40,033 nt of DNA from Rhodococcus zopfii NBRC 100606 = JCM 9919 (GCF_001895025.1 NZ_BCXI01000056.1:1-40033); one strand, 5' to 3'; shown: positions 17,494 to 26,181, numbered from the stretch's first letter. Program-made: numbers and translations. Notes: generated by a model not told the origin, from the sequence alone.

Positions 17494-18702
17494 TCACGCG
17501 GCGCTCCCGGCCGGTACCGGGGACATCGGCGCCGCGGCGGCCACGCGAGTACGGGTGCGGGCGGCCAGGACCGCGGCGACCAGCAACACCAGCGCCACGA
17601 GCACCTGCGCGTTGCCCAGCAGTTGGCGCACCACCACCTCGGCGCCCCCGGCGCCCGGTTCGGGCAGCCACGTGTGCGGACCGAGTAGGAAGATCACTGC
17701 CGCGACCGCCAACAGCGGGCGCCAGCTGCGGTACTGCGGTGCCACCAGCAGCGGGATCAGCAGCACGCTGTAGGCCCAGTGGTGGGTCACCGCGAACGGT
17801 ACGGCGAGCAGCACCGCGAGCGCGACGACGGCGACGGCGGCCACGTGTTCTCCGGCACGGCTGAACCGGTATCCGGCCCAGGCCGCGGCCGCGATGATCA
17901 CGGCGGCGGCGGCCAGCCACAGTGCATCTTTGACCGCTCCGTCGGCGCCGAGCCGGGCCAGCAGCCCGGTGACCGCCTGGTTGCGGGAAAATGCGTGTCC
18001 GCCGGCCCGTTCGGTGTTGAAGAACTCCGTGGCCCAGAAGTACACCGAGTCTTTCGGTGCCACCGCGAATCCGATACCGGCGGCAGCGAGGAAGGCGCCG
18101 GCGGCGCGGGCGGCCGAAGGCAGGTCGCGGCGCAGCAGCAGCACCAGCCCGAACGCGGCGGGGGTGAGTTTGATCGCGGCGGCGATCCCGATCCCGACTC
18201 CCCGCAGGCGGCGGGGCATCGCGCCGAGCAGGTCGGCGAGGACCAACGCCATGAGCACGAGATTGATCTGCCCGAAGGCGAAATTCGAGCGTACCGGTTC
18301 GAGCAGCAGCATCGGGCCCATCAGTGCGGCGGCGGTCCACGCCGGGCCAGGGACCGCCAGGCGGGTCAGGATCAGGCGTGCGCACCACCACAGCAGAGCC
18401 AGGTTGAACGCGCTCCACACCACCTGCAGCACGGTCGGGTCGAGTGCGGCCATGGGGAGGAACAGCACCGCGGCGAACGGTGGGTAGATGAACCGGAATC
18501 CGGAGCTGGACGGGAAATCCTCCGAATACAACGGCAGAGCGGCGGTCAGGGCGTAGCCGGCGTCGCGGAACACCGACAGGTCCATCAGATAACCGGTGAC
18601 GGCGTGAATCAGATATCCCACGGTCACCGCGAGCGAGACCACGGTGCCGGCAACCAGGGCCGCCGTGCGCCACCGTGCACAGACGGGGCCTGCGGTCACC
18701 AC
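17494..18702 (-). CDS. GT87-family mannosyltransferase-like membrane protein
   Basis: A 402-aa polytopic protein with roughly ten membrane segments. The N-terminal loop DLSVFRDAGYAL, then PLYSEDFPSSSGFRFIYPPFAAVLF is the typical acidic catalytic region of GT87 (DUF2029) glycosyltransferases, which use polyprenyl-phosphate mannose to build mycobacterial-type lipoglycans outside the membrane. AAAIKLTPAAFGLVLLLRR and HHWAYSVLLIPLL also fit. GTG 18702 has GGAG just upstream. Site S4 stands 59 bases upstream and is shared with divergent merR-2. It converges on SulP-1 with only 20 bases between the stops. Confidence 0.8.
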   Translation of the reverse strand: MVTAGPVCARWRTAALVAGTVVSLAVTVGYLIHAVTGYLMDLSVFRDAGYALTAALPLYSEDFPSSSGFRFIYPPFAAVLFLPMAALDPTVLQVVWSAFNLALLWWCARLILTRLAVPGPAWTAAALMGPMLLLEPVRSNFAFGQINLVLMALVLADLLGAMPRRLRGVGIGIAAAIKLTPAAFGLVLLLRRDLPSAARAAGAFLAAAGIGFAVAPKDSVYFWATEFFNTERAGGHAFSRNQAVTGLLARLGADGAVKDALWLAAAAVIIAAAAWAGYRFSRAGEHVAAVAVVALAVLLAVPFAVTHHWAYSVLLIPLLVAPQYRSWRPLLAVAAVIFLLGPHTWLPEPGAGGAEVVVRQLLGNAQVLVALVLLVAAVLAARTRTRVAAAAPMSPVPAGSAA

Positions 18703-18761
18703 GGTGCTCCGTCGCGGAAGGCGGGGTCGCGGAAGGGACGCGTTCGGGTGAATCGGACACT

Positions 18762-18781
18762 CTCCTCGTACGTGAGCGTAG
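18762..18781. promoter_or_regulatory. Regulon palindrome site S4 (shared)
   Basis: CTCCTCGTACGTGAGCGTAG, between the divergent GT87 gene and merR-2. Toward merR-2 it forms TAGTTT, a TANNNT hexamer. A second possible -10, TAGAGT, lies near 18830. Confidence 0.75.
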
Positions 18782-18866
18782 TTTGGCGGGAAGGGCGGTC
18801 GGTGCGGTCGTCGACCGCGAGGGGGTCGCTAGAGTGGGACGACCACATGCGGGAGGAGAAGTGCAG

Positions 18867-19277
18867 ATGCGCGACAGTGGCGAACACATGCAGATCGGGG
18901 AGGTCGCCCAGCGGACCGAGCTGTCGATCCGCACGGTCCGCCATTACGACGACGTGGGGCTGGTGACCCCGTCGGCGCGCAGCGCCGGAGGGTTCCGCCT
19001 CTACACCGAGACCGATGTGCAGCGGCTGCTGGTGATCCGCCGGATGAAGCCGCTGGGGTTCACGCTGGCGGAAATGAAAGAACTGCTCGAGGCCCTCGAG
19101 GTGCTCGACGACCCCGGCGCCGACGCGCAGGCCCAGGCGGCGGCGACCGAGGCCGTGCATCGCTGCCATGCCCGCGCCGAGGACAGCTGTGAGCGGCTGC
19201 GCCGGCATCTGGCGTACGCGCAGGAACTGACCGGGATGCTGGCCGAGCACGCCGAGGCGCCGACGTCGCGAGCCTGA
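18867..19277 (+). CDS. MerR-family regulator 2
   Basis: A 136-aa transcription factor. The DNA-binding part reads MQIGEVAQRTELSIRTVRHY, then DDVGLVTPSARSAGGFRLYT, and the recognition region is nearly the same as in merR-1, so both may bind the same operators. A longer coiled coil follows, with two cysteines in HRCHARAEDSCERL that could sense a metal or redox signal; there is no classical MerR metal loop. ATG 18867 has GGAGGAGAAG upstream; ATG 18888 is an internal alternative. Site S4 lies 85 bases upstream, which suggests autoregulation. Confidence 0.85.
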   Translation: MRDSGEHMQIGEVAQRTELSIRTVRHYDDVGLVTPSARSAGGFRLYTETDVQRLLVIRRMKPLGFTLAEMKELLEALEVLDDPGADAQAQAAATEAVHRCHARAEDSCERLRRHLAYAQELTGMLAEHAEAPTSRA

Positions 19278-19288
19278 CGGGGCCGCGA

Positions 19289-19759
19289 TCACCATTCGGT
19301 GCCCGCGGTGCGCGGCGCAGCGGAAGTCCTGCTACGCGCCAGGTGTACCAATTGTTCGACGGCGCCGGGAGCGCGCCAGAAACGGGCCTCGGTGACGGTG
19401 ACCTCGAGGATCGCGATCTGCTCGTGCAGGTAGGCGTCTTCCGGGAGCCACAGCGCCAGATCCGTAGTCCACAGCCGGGCCACCAGATCCGGGTCGGTGC
19501 GCACCGCAGCGGCGCCCGCCAGTGACACCCATGCCTTGCCGGTAACGAAGGCGATATTGACCGCGGCGACAGAGCGCACGTGGGCCACCACCCGAGATCG
19601 GGCGGGTGCGGCGAACCACAGCATGTCGGTGAACTCGTCGCCGAGAGTGAGCATGGGGCGGCTGACCAGTCGGTAGTGCTCGTCGACGGTGGTCAGGACA
19701 CCGACACGGAACGAGCGCACCAGATCGCGTACCTGGTCGGCGGTGGCCAGGGTGGGCAC
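19289..19759 (-). CDS. Pyridoxamine 5'-phosphate oxidase-like flavoprotein 1
   Basis: A 156-aa split-barrel protein of the PPOX/general stress protein 26 type, which binds FMN or deazaflavin F420. It contains LVRSFRVGVLTTVDEHYRLVSRPM, then MLWFAAPARSRVVAHVRSVAAVNIAFV and the C-terminal VTEARFWRAPGAVEQLV. GTG 19759 has GAGAGGAAT upstream. It lies 50 bases after PPOX-2 on the same strand and is clearly its paralogue, so the pair probably forms an operon from S5. The substrate is unknown. It converges on merR-2. Confidence 0.8.
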   Translation of the reverse strand: MPTLATADQVRDLVRSFRVGVLTTVDEHYRLVSRPMLTLGDEFTDMLWFAAPARSRVVAHVRSVAAVNIAFVTGKAWVSLAGAAAVRTDPDLVARLWTTDLALWLPEDAYLHEQIAILEVTVTEARFWRAPGAVEQLVHLARSRTSAAPRTAGTEW

Positions 19760-19809
19760 GGCATTCCTCTCGAAGGTCGGTGACACAGGGATCGGGGCAG
19801 GGCGCCCCG

Positions 19810-20235
19810 TCAGCCGACGTGCCAGCGGGTCTCGGCGACGGCGCCGGGGCTGTTCCACAGCCGGGCTTCGTGGATGGTGACCTCGATGAGGGCTACCTGA
19901 GCTGCGCCGTGGGGGAACCACGGGGCGAGTCGGTCGTGCCAGGCGCGTTCGACCGTGGCGCGGTCGGTGGTGAAGTCGGCCGTACCCGACAGTGACACCG
20001 ACCGGGTGAGCGAGGCGAACGAGACATTGACCGCGGCGCGGGCGGCGATGTGGGTGATCGCCCGCGAGTTTGCGGGTGCGAACAGGTGCAGGGTTCCCTG
20101 CGATTGCAGGTCGTTGTCGATCTGCAGTGTCATCGGGCGGCTGATCAGCCGGTAATGATCGTCGATGGTCGTGAGCATCACGGTTTCGACGCAGGCGAGC
20201 AGGCTGTGCAGGCTGCGGACGTTGTCTTTGACCAC
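19810..20235 (-). CDS. Pyridoxamine 5'-phosphate oxidase-like flavoprotein 2
   Basis: A 141-aa paralogue of the downstream gene: TVMLTTIDDHYRLISRPM, then LHLFAPANSRAITHIAARAAVNVSF, SLSGTADF and HEARLWNSPGAV. Same split-barrel flavin-binding pattern of the general stress protein 26 type. The GTG start at 20235 has GAGAGGAGCC upstream. It is the first gene of a two-gene unit read from S5, divergent from SulP-2. Such proteins often appear in stress regulons, but their reactions are mostly undefined. Confidence 0.8.
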   Translation of the reverse strand: MVKDNVRSLHSLLACVETVMLTTIDDHYRLISRPMTLQIDNDLQSQGTLHLFAPANSRAITHIAARAAVNVSFASLTRSVSLSGTADFTTDRATVERAWHDRLAPWFPHGAAQVALIEVTIHEARLWNSPGAVAETRWHVG

Positions 20236-20364
20236 GGCAGTGGCTCCTCTCGGGCTGGGCTCGCGCCTGTGGGCGCGGCCGTTCCGGTGGGCCGGGAGAA
20301 TCTCCCGGCTGCACACGCCCCGCGGCGCTGCGCGCATCGAGGAGGGTGCCCTGACCCCCAAACC

Positions 20365-20384
20365 CTACCATCACGTGAGGGTAC
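20365..20384 (-). promoter_or_regulatory. Regulon palindrome site S5
   Basis: On the minus strand GTACCCTCACGTGATGGTAG, followed by GGT so that TAGGGT forms a TANNNT hexamer 129 bases before PPOX-2. It lies 57 bases from S6, which faces the other way. Confidence 0.75.
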
Positions 20385-20441
20385 AGTTCAGTGAGTCGTA
20401 GATCACCACAAAGTCACCTTGGCGCGAGAGCCGGGCATACT

Positions 20442-20461
20442 CTACCGTTTCGTAAGAGTAG
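20442..20461 (+). promoter_or_regulatory. Regulon palindrome site S6
   Basis: CTACCGTTTCGTAAGAGTAG, running into TAGGTT as a -10-like hexamer, 132 bases before the SulP-2 start. The centre is TCGT instead of ACGT. Confidence 0.75.
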
Positions 20462-20593
20462 GTTTCGCGGAGGTTCTCCGCCCCGGTCCCGGGCCCGGTC
20501 TTCCACTCCCGGAATGTTCCCCGGCGCATCGACGCGCCCCTCGATTTTCCTTCGGGCACCGCCGTGCCCACCGAGCACGAACGGAGACACCGC

Positions 20594-22135
20594 GTGGCTC
20601 ATCACGCCCACGACCCCGCACCCCCGATCCGCGAGGTCGAACACACCCCCCCGACAGTGCTCACAGCCCTGCGCTCGCCCCGCCGCCTCAAGACCGAGGT
20701 TCTCGCAGGCCTGGTCGTCGCCCTGGCGCTGATCCCCGAGGCGATCGCGTTCTCGATCATCGCCGGCGTCGACCCCCGAGTCGGACTGTTCGCCTCGTTC
20801 GTCATGGCCGTCACGATCGCCTTCCTCGGCGGCCGCCCGGCCATGATCACCGCCGCCACCGGCGCCATCGCCCTGGTCATCGCCCCGGTCGCACGCGAGT
20901 ACGGCCTCGACTACTTCATCGCCACCGTCATCCTCGCCGGCATCATCCAGGTCGCCTTCGGTGTACTGGGGGTGGCCAAACTGATGCGATTCATTCCCCG
21001 CAGCGTCATGGTCGGCTTCGTCAACGCCTTGGCCATCTTGATCTTCACCTCCCAGTTCCCACACCTGATCGGGGTGCCGTGGCTGGTCTACCCGCTGGTC
21101 GCCGTCGGGCTGGCGGTGATGTTCCTGCTCCCGAAGCTCACCACCGCGATCCCCGCCCCGCTGGTGGCGATCGTGCTGCTCACCGCCGCCACGGTGGTCT
21201 TCGCGCTGAACGTGCCCACTGTCGGCGACGAGGGCGAGCTGCCGCAGTCCCTGCCCTCGCTGTTCATTCCCGACGTGCCGCTCACCTTCGAGACCTTGTC
21301 GATCATCGCCCCCTACGCCTTGGCCATGGCGCTGGTCGGCCTGCTCGAATCGCTCCTGACCGCCAAACTCGTCGACGACATCACCGACACCCACTCCAAC
21401 AAGACCCGCGAAGGCTGGGCCCAGGGCACAGCGAACATCATCACCGGCTTCTTCGGTGGCATGGGCGGCTGCGCGATGGTCGGCCAGACCATGATCAACG
21501 TCAAGGCCTCCGGAGCGCGGACCCGCATCTCCACCTTCCTGGCCGGGGTGTTCCTGCTCATCCTGGTGGTCGGCCTCGGCGACATCGTCGCCCTGATCCC
21601 GATGGCGGCCCTGGCTGCGGTGATGATCGTGGTCTCGATCGGGACCATGGACTGGCACAGCCTCCACCCCCGGACACTGAAGTTGATGCCGCGCAGCGAA
21701 ACTGTGGTCATGGCCGCGACCGTGGTGGTCACCGTCGCCACCCACAACCTCGCCTACGGCGTGATCGTCGGTGTACTCACCGCGATGGTGGCCTTCGCAC
21801 GCCGCGTCGCCCACCTGACCAACGTCGAGAAAGTGTCCGAGGCCGACACCAACCGCGACGGTCAGGTCGACACCCGCGTCTACCGCGTCACCGGCGAGTT
21901 GTTCTTCGCCTCGTCCAACGACCTGGTCTACCAGTTCGACTACGTCGACGATCCGGCCAACGTGGTCATCGACCTCACCGCAGCCGACATCTGGGACGCC
22001 TCCACCGTGGCCACCCTCGACGCGATCCGCGCCAAGTACGAGGCCAAAGGCAAACATGTCGAGATCATCGGCCTCGACGGCGCCAGCCTCGAACGCCTCG
22101 ACCGCCTGTCCGGGGAACTGGCCGGCGCGCACTGA
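20594..22135 (+). CDS. SulP-family anion transporter 2 with STAS domain
   Basis: A 513-aa near-twin of SulP-1: most residues are identical by eye, differing mainly at the N-terminus and in scattered conservative positions (for example [27 protein letters not shown]). Transmembrane core to about residue 420, then a STAS domain ([39 protein letters not shown]). GTG 20594 has GGAG eight bases upstream; GTG 20564 is a possible longer start. The CFA-synthase-like gene follows 55 bases later on the same strand, unlike SulP-1, so the two copies serve different operons. Read from S6. Confidence 0.9.
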   Translation: MAHHAHDPAPPIREVEHTPPTVLTALRSPRRLKTEVLAGLVVALALIPEAIAFSIIAGVDPRVGLFASFVMAVTIAFLGGRPAMITAATGAIALVIAPVAREYGLDYFIATVILAGIIQVAFGVLGVAKLMRFIPRSVMVGFVNALAILIFTSQFPHLIGVPWLVYPLVAVGLAVMFLLPKLTTAIPAPLVAIVLLTAATVVFALNVPTVGDEGELPQSLPSLFIPDVPLTFETLSIIAPYALAMALVGLLESLLTAKLVDDITDTHSNKTREGWAQGTANIITGFFGGMGGCAMVGQTMINVKASGARTRISTFLAGVFLLILVVGLGDIVALIPMAALAAVMIVVSIGTMDWHSLHPRTLKLMPRSETVVMAATVVVTVATHNLAYGVIVGVLTAMVAFARRVAHLTNVEKVSEADTNRDGQVDTRVYRVTGELFFASSNDLVYQFDYVDDPANVVIDLTAADIWDASTVATLDAIRAKYEAKGKHVEIIGLDGASLERLDRLSGELAGAH

Positions 22136-22190
22136 GCACCCGCGCCGTCCTCACGCCCCCTACCTCGGATCGAACGGAGATCCTTCACCC

Positions 22191-23522
22191 GTGTCCTCCC
22201 ACAACCCTTCCCACGCCGGAACCTCTCCCCCTGCCGCCCCAGCAGGGGCCGGGGCGGGGGCCCTGGCGCCGGTGGTGGCCGCGTTCCTCGGCGACAACCA
22301 GCACATCCGCGTCACCGCCTACGACGGCAGCGCCGCCGGCCCCGACCACGCGCACTACGGGCTGCACCTGGCCAATGCCCGCGCTGTAGCGCAGCTGTTG
22401 TACGCGCCGGGCGAGCTGGGGCTGGCCCGCGCCTATGTCGCCGGCGACCTCGAAGTGGTCGGCGTGCACCCGGCCGACCCCTATCCACTGCTGGCGCACC
22501 TGCTCACCGATCTGCGGGTCCGCATACCGGCACCCCGAGCACTGGTGCAGGCCCTGCGGACCATCGGAGCGCAGAACCTGCGGCCCGCCGCGCCGCCGCC
22601 GCAGGAACACCGGCCGCGGTGGCGGCGCCTGGCCGCCGGGCTGGTGCACTCCCGCTTTCGCGACGCGGAAGCGATCGAGCGGCACTACGACGTGTCCAAC
22701 ACCTTCTACCGCCAGGTTCTCGGCCCGTCGATGACGTACACCTGCGCGGTATTCCCCACCCCGGACGCCACCCTCGACGACGCCCAGGACAACAAGCACC
22801 GGCTGGTGTTCGACAAACTCGGCCTCGAACCGGGACAGCGACTGCTCGATATCGGCTGCGGCTGGGGTGCGATGGTGCTCTACGCCGCCCGCCGCGGCGT
22901 GCACGCACTCGGGGTCACCCTCTCCCATGAGCAAGCCCAGTGGGCCCAGAAAGCCATCGCCGAGCAGGGGCTCGGACATCTGGTCGAGGTCCGCTACTGC
23001 GATTACCGCGACGTGACCGACCGCGGATTCGATGCCATCTCCTCGATCGGGATGGCCGAACATGTCGGGGTGCGTCACCTGCCGGACTACTTCACGTTCC
23101 TGGGACGGGCGCTGCGGCCGGGTGGGCGGCTGCTCAACCACTGCATCACCCGCCCGAACAACACCGGCCGGACTCGCGCCGGGGCGTTCATCGACCGCTA
23201 CGTCTTTCCCGACGGAGAACTGACCGGCGCCGGACGACTGATCGCGGCTGCCCAGGACACCGGCCTCGAGGTCCAGCACGAGGAGAATCTGCGCGAGCAC
23301 TACGCGCTGACCCTGCGCTCATGGGGCGCGAATCTGACCGAGAACTGGGATGCTGCGGTCGCCGAGGTCGGCGAGCCCACCGCCCGAGTGTGGGGGCTGT
23401 ACATGGCCGGCTCGCGACTGGGCTTCGAACGCAACCTCGTCCAGCTGCACCAGGTGCTCGCCGTCAAACCGGACGACAACGGAGGGGCAGCGGTGCCGCT
23501 GCGGCCCTGGTGGCGCCCTTGA
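22191..23522 (+). CDS. Cyclopropane-fatty-acid-synthase-like methyltransferase
   Basis: A 443-aa SAM-dependent enzyme that modifies unsaturated membrane fatty acids or mycolate precursors. An N-terminal domain (AHYGLHLANARAVAQLL, then LARAYVAGDLEV) precedes the catalytic domain with RFRDAEAIERHYDVSNTFYR, the SAM site LLDIGCGWGAMVLYAA, and ISSIGMAEHVGVRHL. Layout and length fit the UfaA1/CFA synthase group of actinobacteria. GTG 22191 is chosen as the first start after SulP-2 with a GGAG nearby. Probably cotranscribed with SulP-2 from S6. Membrane cyclopropanation is a known response to acid, solvent and oxidative stress. Confidence 0.85.
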   Translation: MSSHNPSHAGTSPPAAPAGAGAGALAPVVAAFLGDNQHIRVTAYDGSAAGPDHAHYGLHLANARAVAQLLYAPGELGLARAYVAGDLEVVGVHPADPYPLLAHLLTDLRVRIPAPRALVQALRTIGAQNLRPAAPPPQEHRPRWRRLAAGLVHSRFRDAEAIERHYDVSNTFYRQVLGPSMTYTCAVFPTPDATLDDAQDNKHRLVFDKLGLEPGQRLLDIGCGWGAMVLYAARRGVHALGVTLSHEQAQWAQKAIAEQGLGHLVEVRYCDYRDVTDRGFDAISSIGMAEHVGVRHLPDYFTFLGRALRPGGRLLNHCITRPNNTGRTRAGAFIDRYVFPDGELTGAGRLIAAAQDTGLEVQHEENLREHYALTLRSWGANLTENWDAAVAEVGEPTARVWGLYMAGSRLGFERNLVQLHQVLAVKPDDNGGAAVPLRPWWRP

Positions 23523-23592
23523 CACCCACCCCGCACCGGGCGACTCGAACCCCGGCACTCGATCTGGATCTGCAGGGTTCGTTCATAGCCTT

Positions 23593-24510
23593 CTAGCGTG
23601 GGAGCACGGGCGGTGGCCGAAGTCTTTTCGGCTCGCCCGCCGGGATGAACAGGTAGTTGCGGTGCCCGGTCCGCAGATCGGTCACCGCGTGCCACTGCTC
23701 GTCCCCCCACACGTGCATGCGGTAGTTCCGGGCGTGGAGGAAATCGAGAATCTCGGTGGCTCGTCGTCCGTAGCGGGCCAGGTGGCGCTCCTCGATTTCG
23801 AGCATGATGGTCGGCCGGTCTGCCAGGGTGGCTTCGGCACCTGTCAGCACCGCCAGTTCCGCGCCTTCGACATCGGCCTTGACGAACCCGACCCGCCGCA
23901 GACCATGCCGGGACCGTAGGTGATCGAGGGTGTGGAGCGTGACGGTGTGCACGTGCGCAGAACGGAATTCGCTGTTCGATCCCGCATTGAGCGAGCCGTC
24001 GACCACATAGGAACGGCCGTGAACCGGAAGCCACCCTCGGCGCGGGACGGAGATCTCGCCTATCCCGCCTCGTGCACCGACGGCTACCTGCGCCACTGTC
24101 ACTGTGCGGGCACCGAGTGCGCCCGCGGATGCGCGCAGCCACCGTGCGGGACCGGCCAGGGGCTCGACCGCGACCACCCGTCCGTGTGGCCCGACCAGAC
24201 GCGCCAGGGAAAACGTGTAGAGCCCGTACTCGGCACCGACGTCGATGCACGCGTCTCCTTCTCGCACCACCTGGGCGAGTCCGCGGATCTCCGGTTCGAT
24301 CCACGACATCGCCCGAGCGCCGATGGCCAGCAAATCGGCCACCGCGGCCAGCCTGCGTTGGGTATCGGCCCCGGCCGCTCTCGGTGCCGACGCCGTTGCA
24401 GAACAAGATTCATCACTGGGGAGATGTCCCGCGTCGGGCTCCGTCTCTGCCGCTGCCCCCATCTCTGGTTCGACGGTGCGGTCGGGGGTCGACGTTCTCT
24501 CGGCAGTCAC
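23593..24510 (-). CDS. FkbM-family methyltransferase
   Basis: A 305-aa SAM-dependent methyltransferase. The first 60 residues are low-complexity; then DACIDVGAEYGLYTFSLARL, VVAVEPLAGPARWL, GFVKADVEGAELAVLTGAE and MLEIEERHLARYG follow, the order of FkbM enzymes, which O-methylate sugars or secondary metabolites. GTG 24510 lies only 10 bases from S7, whose -10-like TAGTGT would start transcription at or next to the GTG, so a leaderless mRNA is likely. A much longer frame upstream of the GTG crosses the divergent promoter and is rejected. Converges on the CFA-synthase-like gene. Confidence 0.8.
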   Translation of the reverse strand: MTAERTSTPDRTVEPEMGAAAETEPDAGHLPSDESCSATASAPRAAGADTQRRLAAVADLLAIGARAMSWIEPEIRGLAQVVREGDACIDVGAEYGLYTFSLARLVGPHGRVVAVEPLAGPARWLRASAGALGARTVTVAQVAVGARGGIGEISVPRRGWLPVHGRSYVVDGSLNAGSNSEFRSAHVHTVTLHTLDHLRSRHGLRRVGFVKADVEGAELAVLTGAEATLADRPTIMLEIEERHLARYGRRATEILDFLHARNYRMHVWGDEQWHAVTDLRTGHRNYLFIPAGEPKRLRPPPVLPR

Positions 24511-24520
24511 ACGTGCAACA

Positions 24521-24540
24521 CTACCCGTACGTAAGTGTGG
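24521..24540. promoter_or_regulatory. Regulon palindrome site S7 (shared)
   Basis: On the minus strand CCACACTTACGTACGGGTAG then TGT, giving TAGTGT just before the FkbM GTG. In the plus direction it faces the uORF and MFS gene, with the weaker TGGAGT hexamer. Confidence 0.75.
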
Positions 24541-24697
24541 AGTTGGTGGGTGAGTGCGGGTGGTGCCGCCGCTCCGGCCGGTCTCCGCCTTCGCGAACGA
24601 GTGCAGGCCCGCGACAAGTGACCGTCTCTTCGGCGGCACCGACTTGCATGCGGCGACCTGCGCGATCCTCGCTGGAACTGTGCCAAGGACATCATCT

Positions 24698-24841
24698 GTG
24701 ACCGAACCACGACCACGAGCGCGACCGGGTGTCCCGCCTGCCCCGGGTAACAACACGTGCCCCGGCCTCGGATCCATCCGGCCCCTCGGCGCGGCTGCGG
24801 CCGTCCGCGACCGCGGGTGTGGCCGTCGCGGAGCACCGTGA
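24698..24841 (+). CDS. Upstream ORF coupled to the MFS gene
   Basis: A 47-codon frame from GTG 24698, with AAGGA eight bases upstream, ending TGA at 24839-24841 and overlapping the MFS GTG (GTGA). Its start region, GCCAAGGACATCATCTGTGA then CCGAACCACG, is nearly the same as the start of the membrane protein gene at 26499 (AAGGACATCAACTGTGACTG). The encoded peptide is Pro/Arg/Gly rich. It may be a leader peptide for translational coupling, or the former N-terminus of the MFS protein cut off by a frameshift. Confidence 0.4.
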   Translation: MTEPRPRARPGVPPAPGNNTCPGLGSIRPLGAAAAVRDRGCGRRGAP

Positions 24842-26133
24842 TCGGCACCGGACCCGCCGATGCGGCGAGCCGGCCGCAGCGGCCGGGGGCCGGAGCCGTG
24901 ATCGCCTATGGCGCCGTGCTGTCGGTGATGACCGCGCCGGGACAGACCGCGGCGATCTCGGTGTTCACCGACCCGCTACTCGACGCGCTGGGCATCACCC
25001 GCACCCAGCTCTCCCTCAGCTATCTGGTCGGCACCCTCACCGGGGCGGCGGTTCTGCCGTGGATAGGCCGGGCCTTGGACCGTTACGGGGTGCGCCTGGT
25101 GCTGGCGGTGATCGGCGTGGTGTTCGGCGCGGTACTTATGGCGCTCAGTGCGGTCGGCGAGCTGGTGGGGCTGACCGCCGGGTTCGTCGGGATCCGCATG
25201 GCCGGACAGGGAGCTTTGGGCTTGGCCGCGACCACACTGGTCGCCGTGCATGTCACCCGCCGTCGCGGACTGGCCCTGGGGCTCACCGCCGCAGTCGGCT
25301 CGGCCGGAATTTCGCTGGCTCCGGTCCTGCTCGAGCGGCTCGTCGCCGCCCATGGGATCGTGGCCGTCTGGCGCCTGGAAGCACTGGCGGTGTGGGCGGT
25401 GGTGCTGCCGGTCGCGGTGGTCGGGCTGCGCCGGCTTCCCGCCACCTCCGCGGCGGCCACCGACCCGGGCGCGGGTCCGCAGCCGCGCCCGGCCTCGGAC
25501 CCGGACCTGGAAGCCGCGGAATCGAACGTCGCAATATCGGCTACGGCACCGGTGCAGCCGAGATGGACGGTGCGCGCCGCCGCGGGGACCGCGATGTTCT
25601 GGGCGCTGACGGCCGCGCTGGCCACCAGCGGCATGCTCACCACGGCGGTGAACTTCCATCAGATCTCGGTACTCGGCGCGCAGGGCCTGAGTCCGACCGA
25701 GGCGGCGGCGAATTTCGTGGCCCAGACCGTCGCCGCCCTGGTGGCGACCCTGCTCGCCGGGGCACTGGCCGATGTGGTGGCGCCGAAGTGGTCGGTGGTG
25801 GTCTCGATGCTGCTGCTCGCCGGGGCGCTGGCCGCCGTGGGGCACATCGGACCGGGGTTCTCCGCAGTTCTCTTCGGCGCCGCCTTGGGCGCGGCGACAG
25901 GTGCGGTGCGCGGCCTCGAAGCCGCCGCCTATCCCCGCTACTTCGGCACCGCGCACATCGGCGGCATCCGCGGTCTGGCCACCATGTTCGGGGTCGGCTC
26001 GACTGCGTTCGGGCCGGTGGCGCTCTCGCTCGGACGGGATCTGACCGGTTCCTACACTCCGACCCTGCTCGCGCTCGCTGTTCTGCCGGTGGCCGTGGCG
26101 GGTTTCGCCGCCCTGGCTCCCGCTCCGCAGTAG
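24838..26133 (+). CDS. MFS transporter (OxlT-like)
   Basis: A 431-aa major facilitator with twelve predicted membrane segments. The first half has LSVMTAPGQTAAISVFTDPLL, then GRALDRYGVRLVL (the MFS motif A loop), and the second half MLTTAVNFHQISVLG and ALADVVAPKWSVV. The opening resembles the oxalate/formate-antiporter (OxlT-like) branch, but the substrate is unknown. GTG 24838 has GGAG six bases upstream and overlaps the preceding small ORF by GTGA. S7 is about 300 bases upstream. Confidence 0.8.
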   Translation: MIGTGPADAASRPQRPGAGAVIAYGAVLSVMTAPGQTAAISVFTDPLLDALGITRTQLSLSYLVGTLTGAAVLPWIGRALDRYGVRLVLAVIGVVFGAVLMALSAVGELVGLTAGFVGIRMAGQGALGLAATTLVAVHVTRRRGLALGLTAAVGSAGISLAPVLLERLVAAHGIVAVWRLEALAVWAVVLPVAVVGLRRLPATSAAATDPGAGPQPRPASDPDLEAAESNVAISATAPVQPRWTVRAAAGTAMFWALTAALATSGMLTTAVNFHQISVLGAQGLSPTEAAANFVAQTVAALVATLLAGALADVVAPKWSVVVSMLLLAGALAAVGHIGPGFSAVLFGAALGAATGAVRGLEAAAYPRYFGTAHIGGIRGLATMFGVGSTAFGPVALSLGRDLTGSYTPTLLALAVLPVAVAGFAALAPAPQ

Positions 26134-26161
26134 CGCCGGCCTGCTCCCACACCCCGAAATT

Positions 26162-26181
26162 CTCCATTCACGTCACAGTAG
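26162..26181 (+). promoter_or_regulatory. Regulon palindrome site S8
   Basis: CTCCATTCACGTCACAGTAG, followed by AGT so that TAGAGT forms a TANNNT hexamer. It precedes the decayed prfC 5' fragment and therefore the membrane protein gene. Confidence 0.75.

Noticed and set aside
15725..18934. Very long minus-strand open frame (about 1069 codons)
   Set aside because: It is the antisense shadow of SulP-1 in high-GC DNA: the product is Asp/His/Gly-rich with no domain. A similar shadow lies opposite SulP-2 at 20414-22132.
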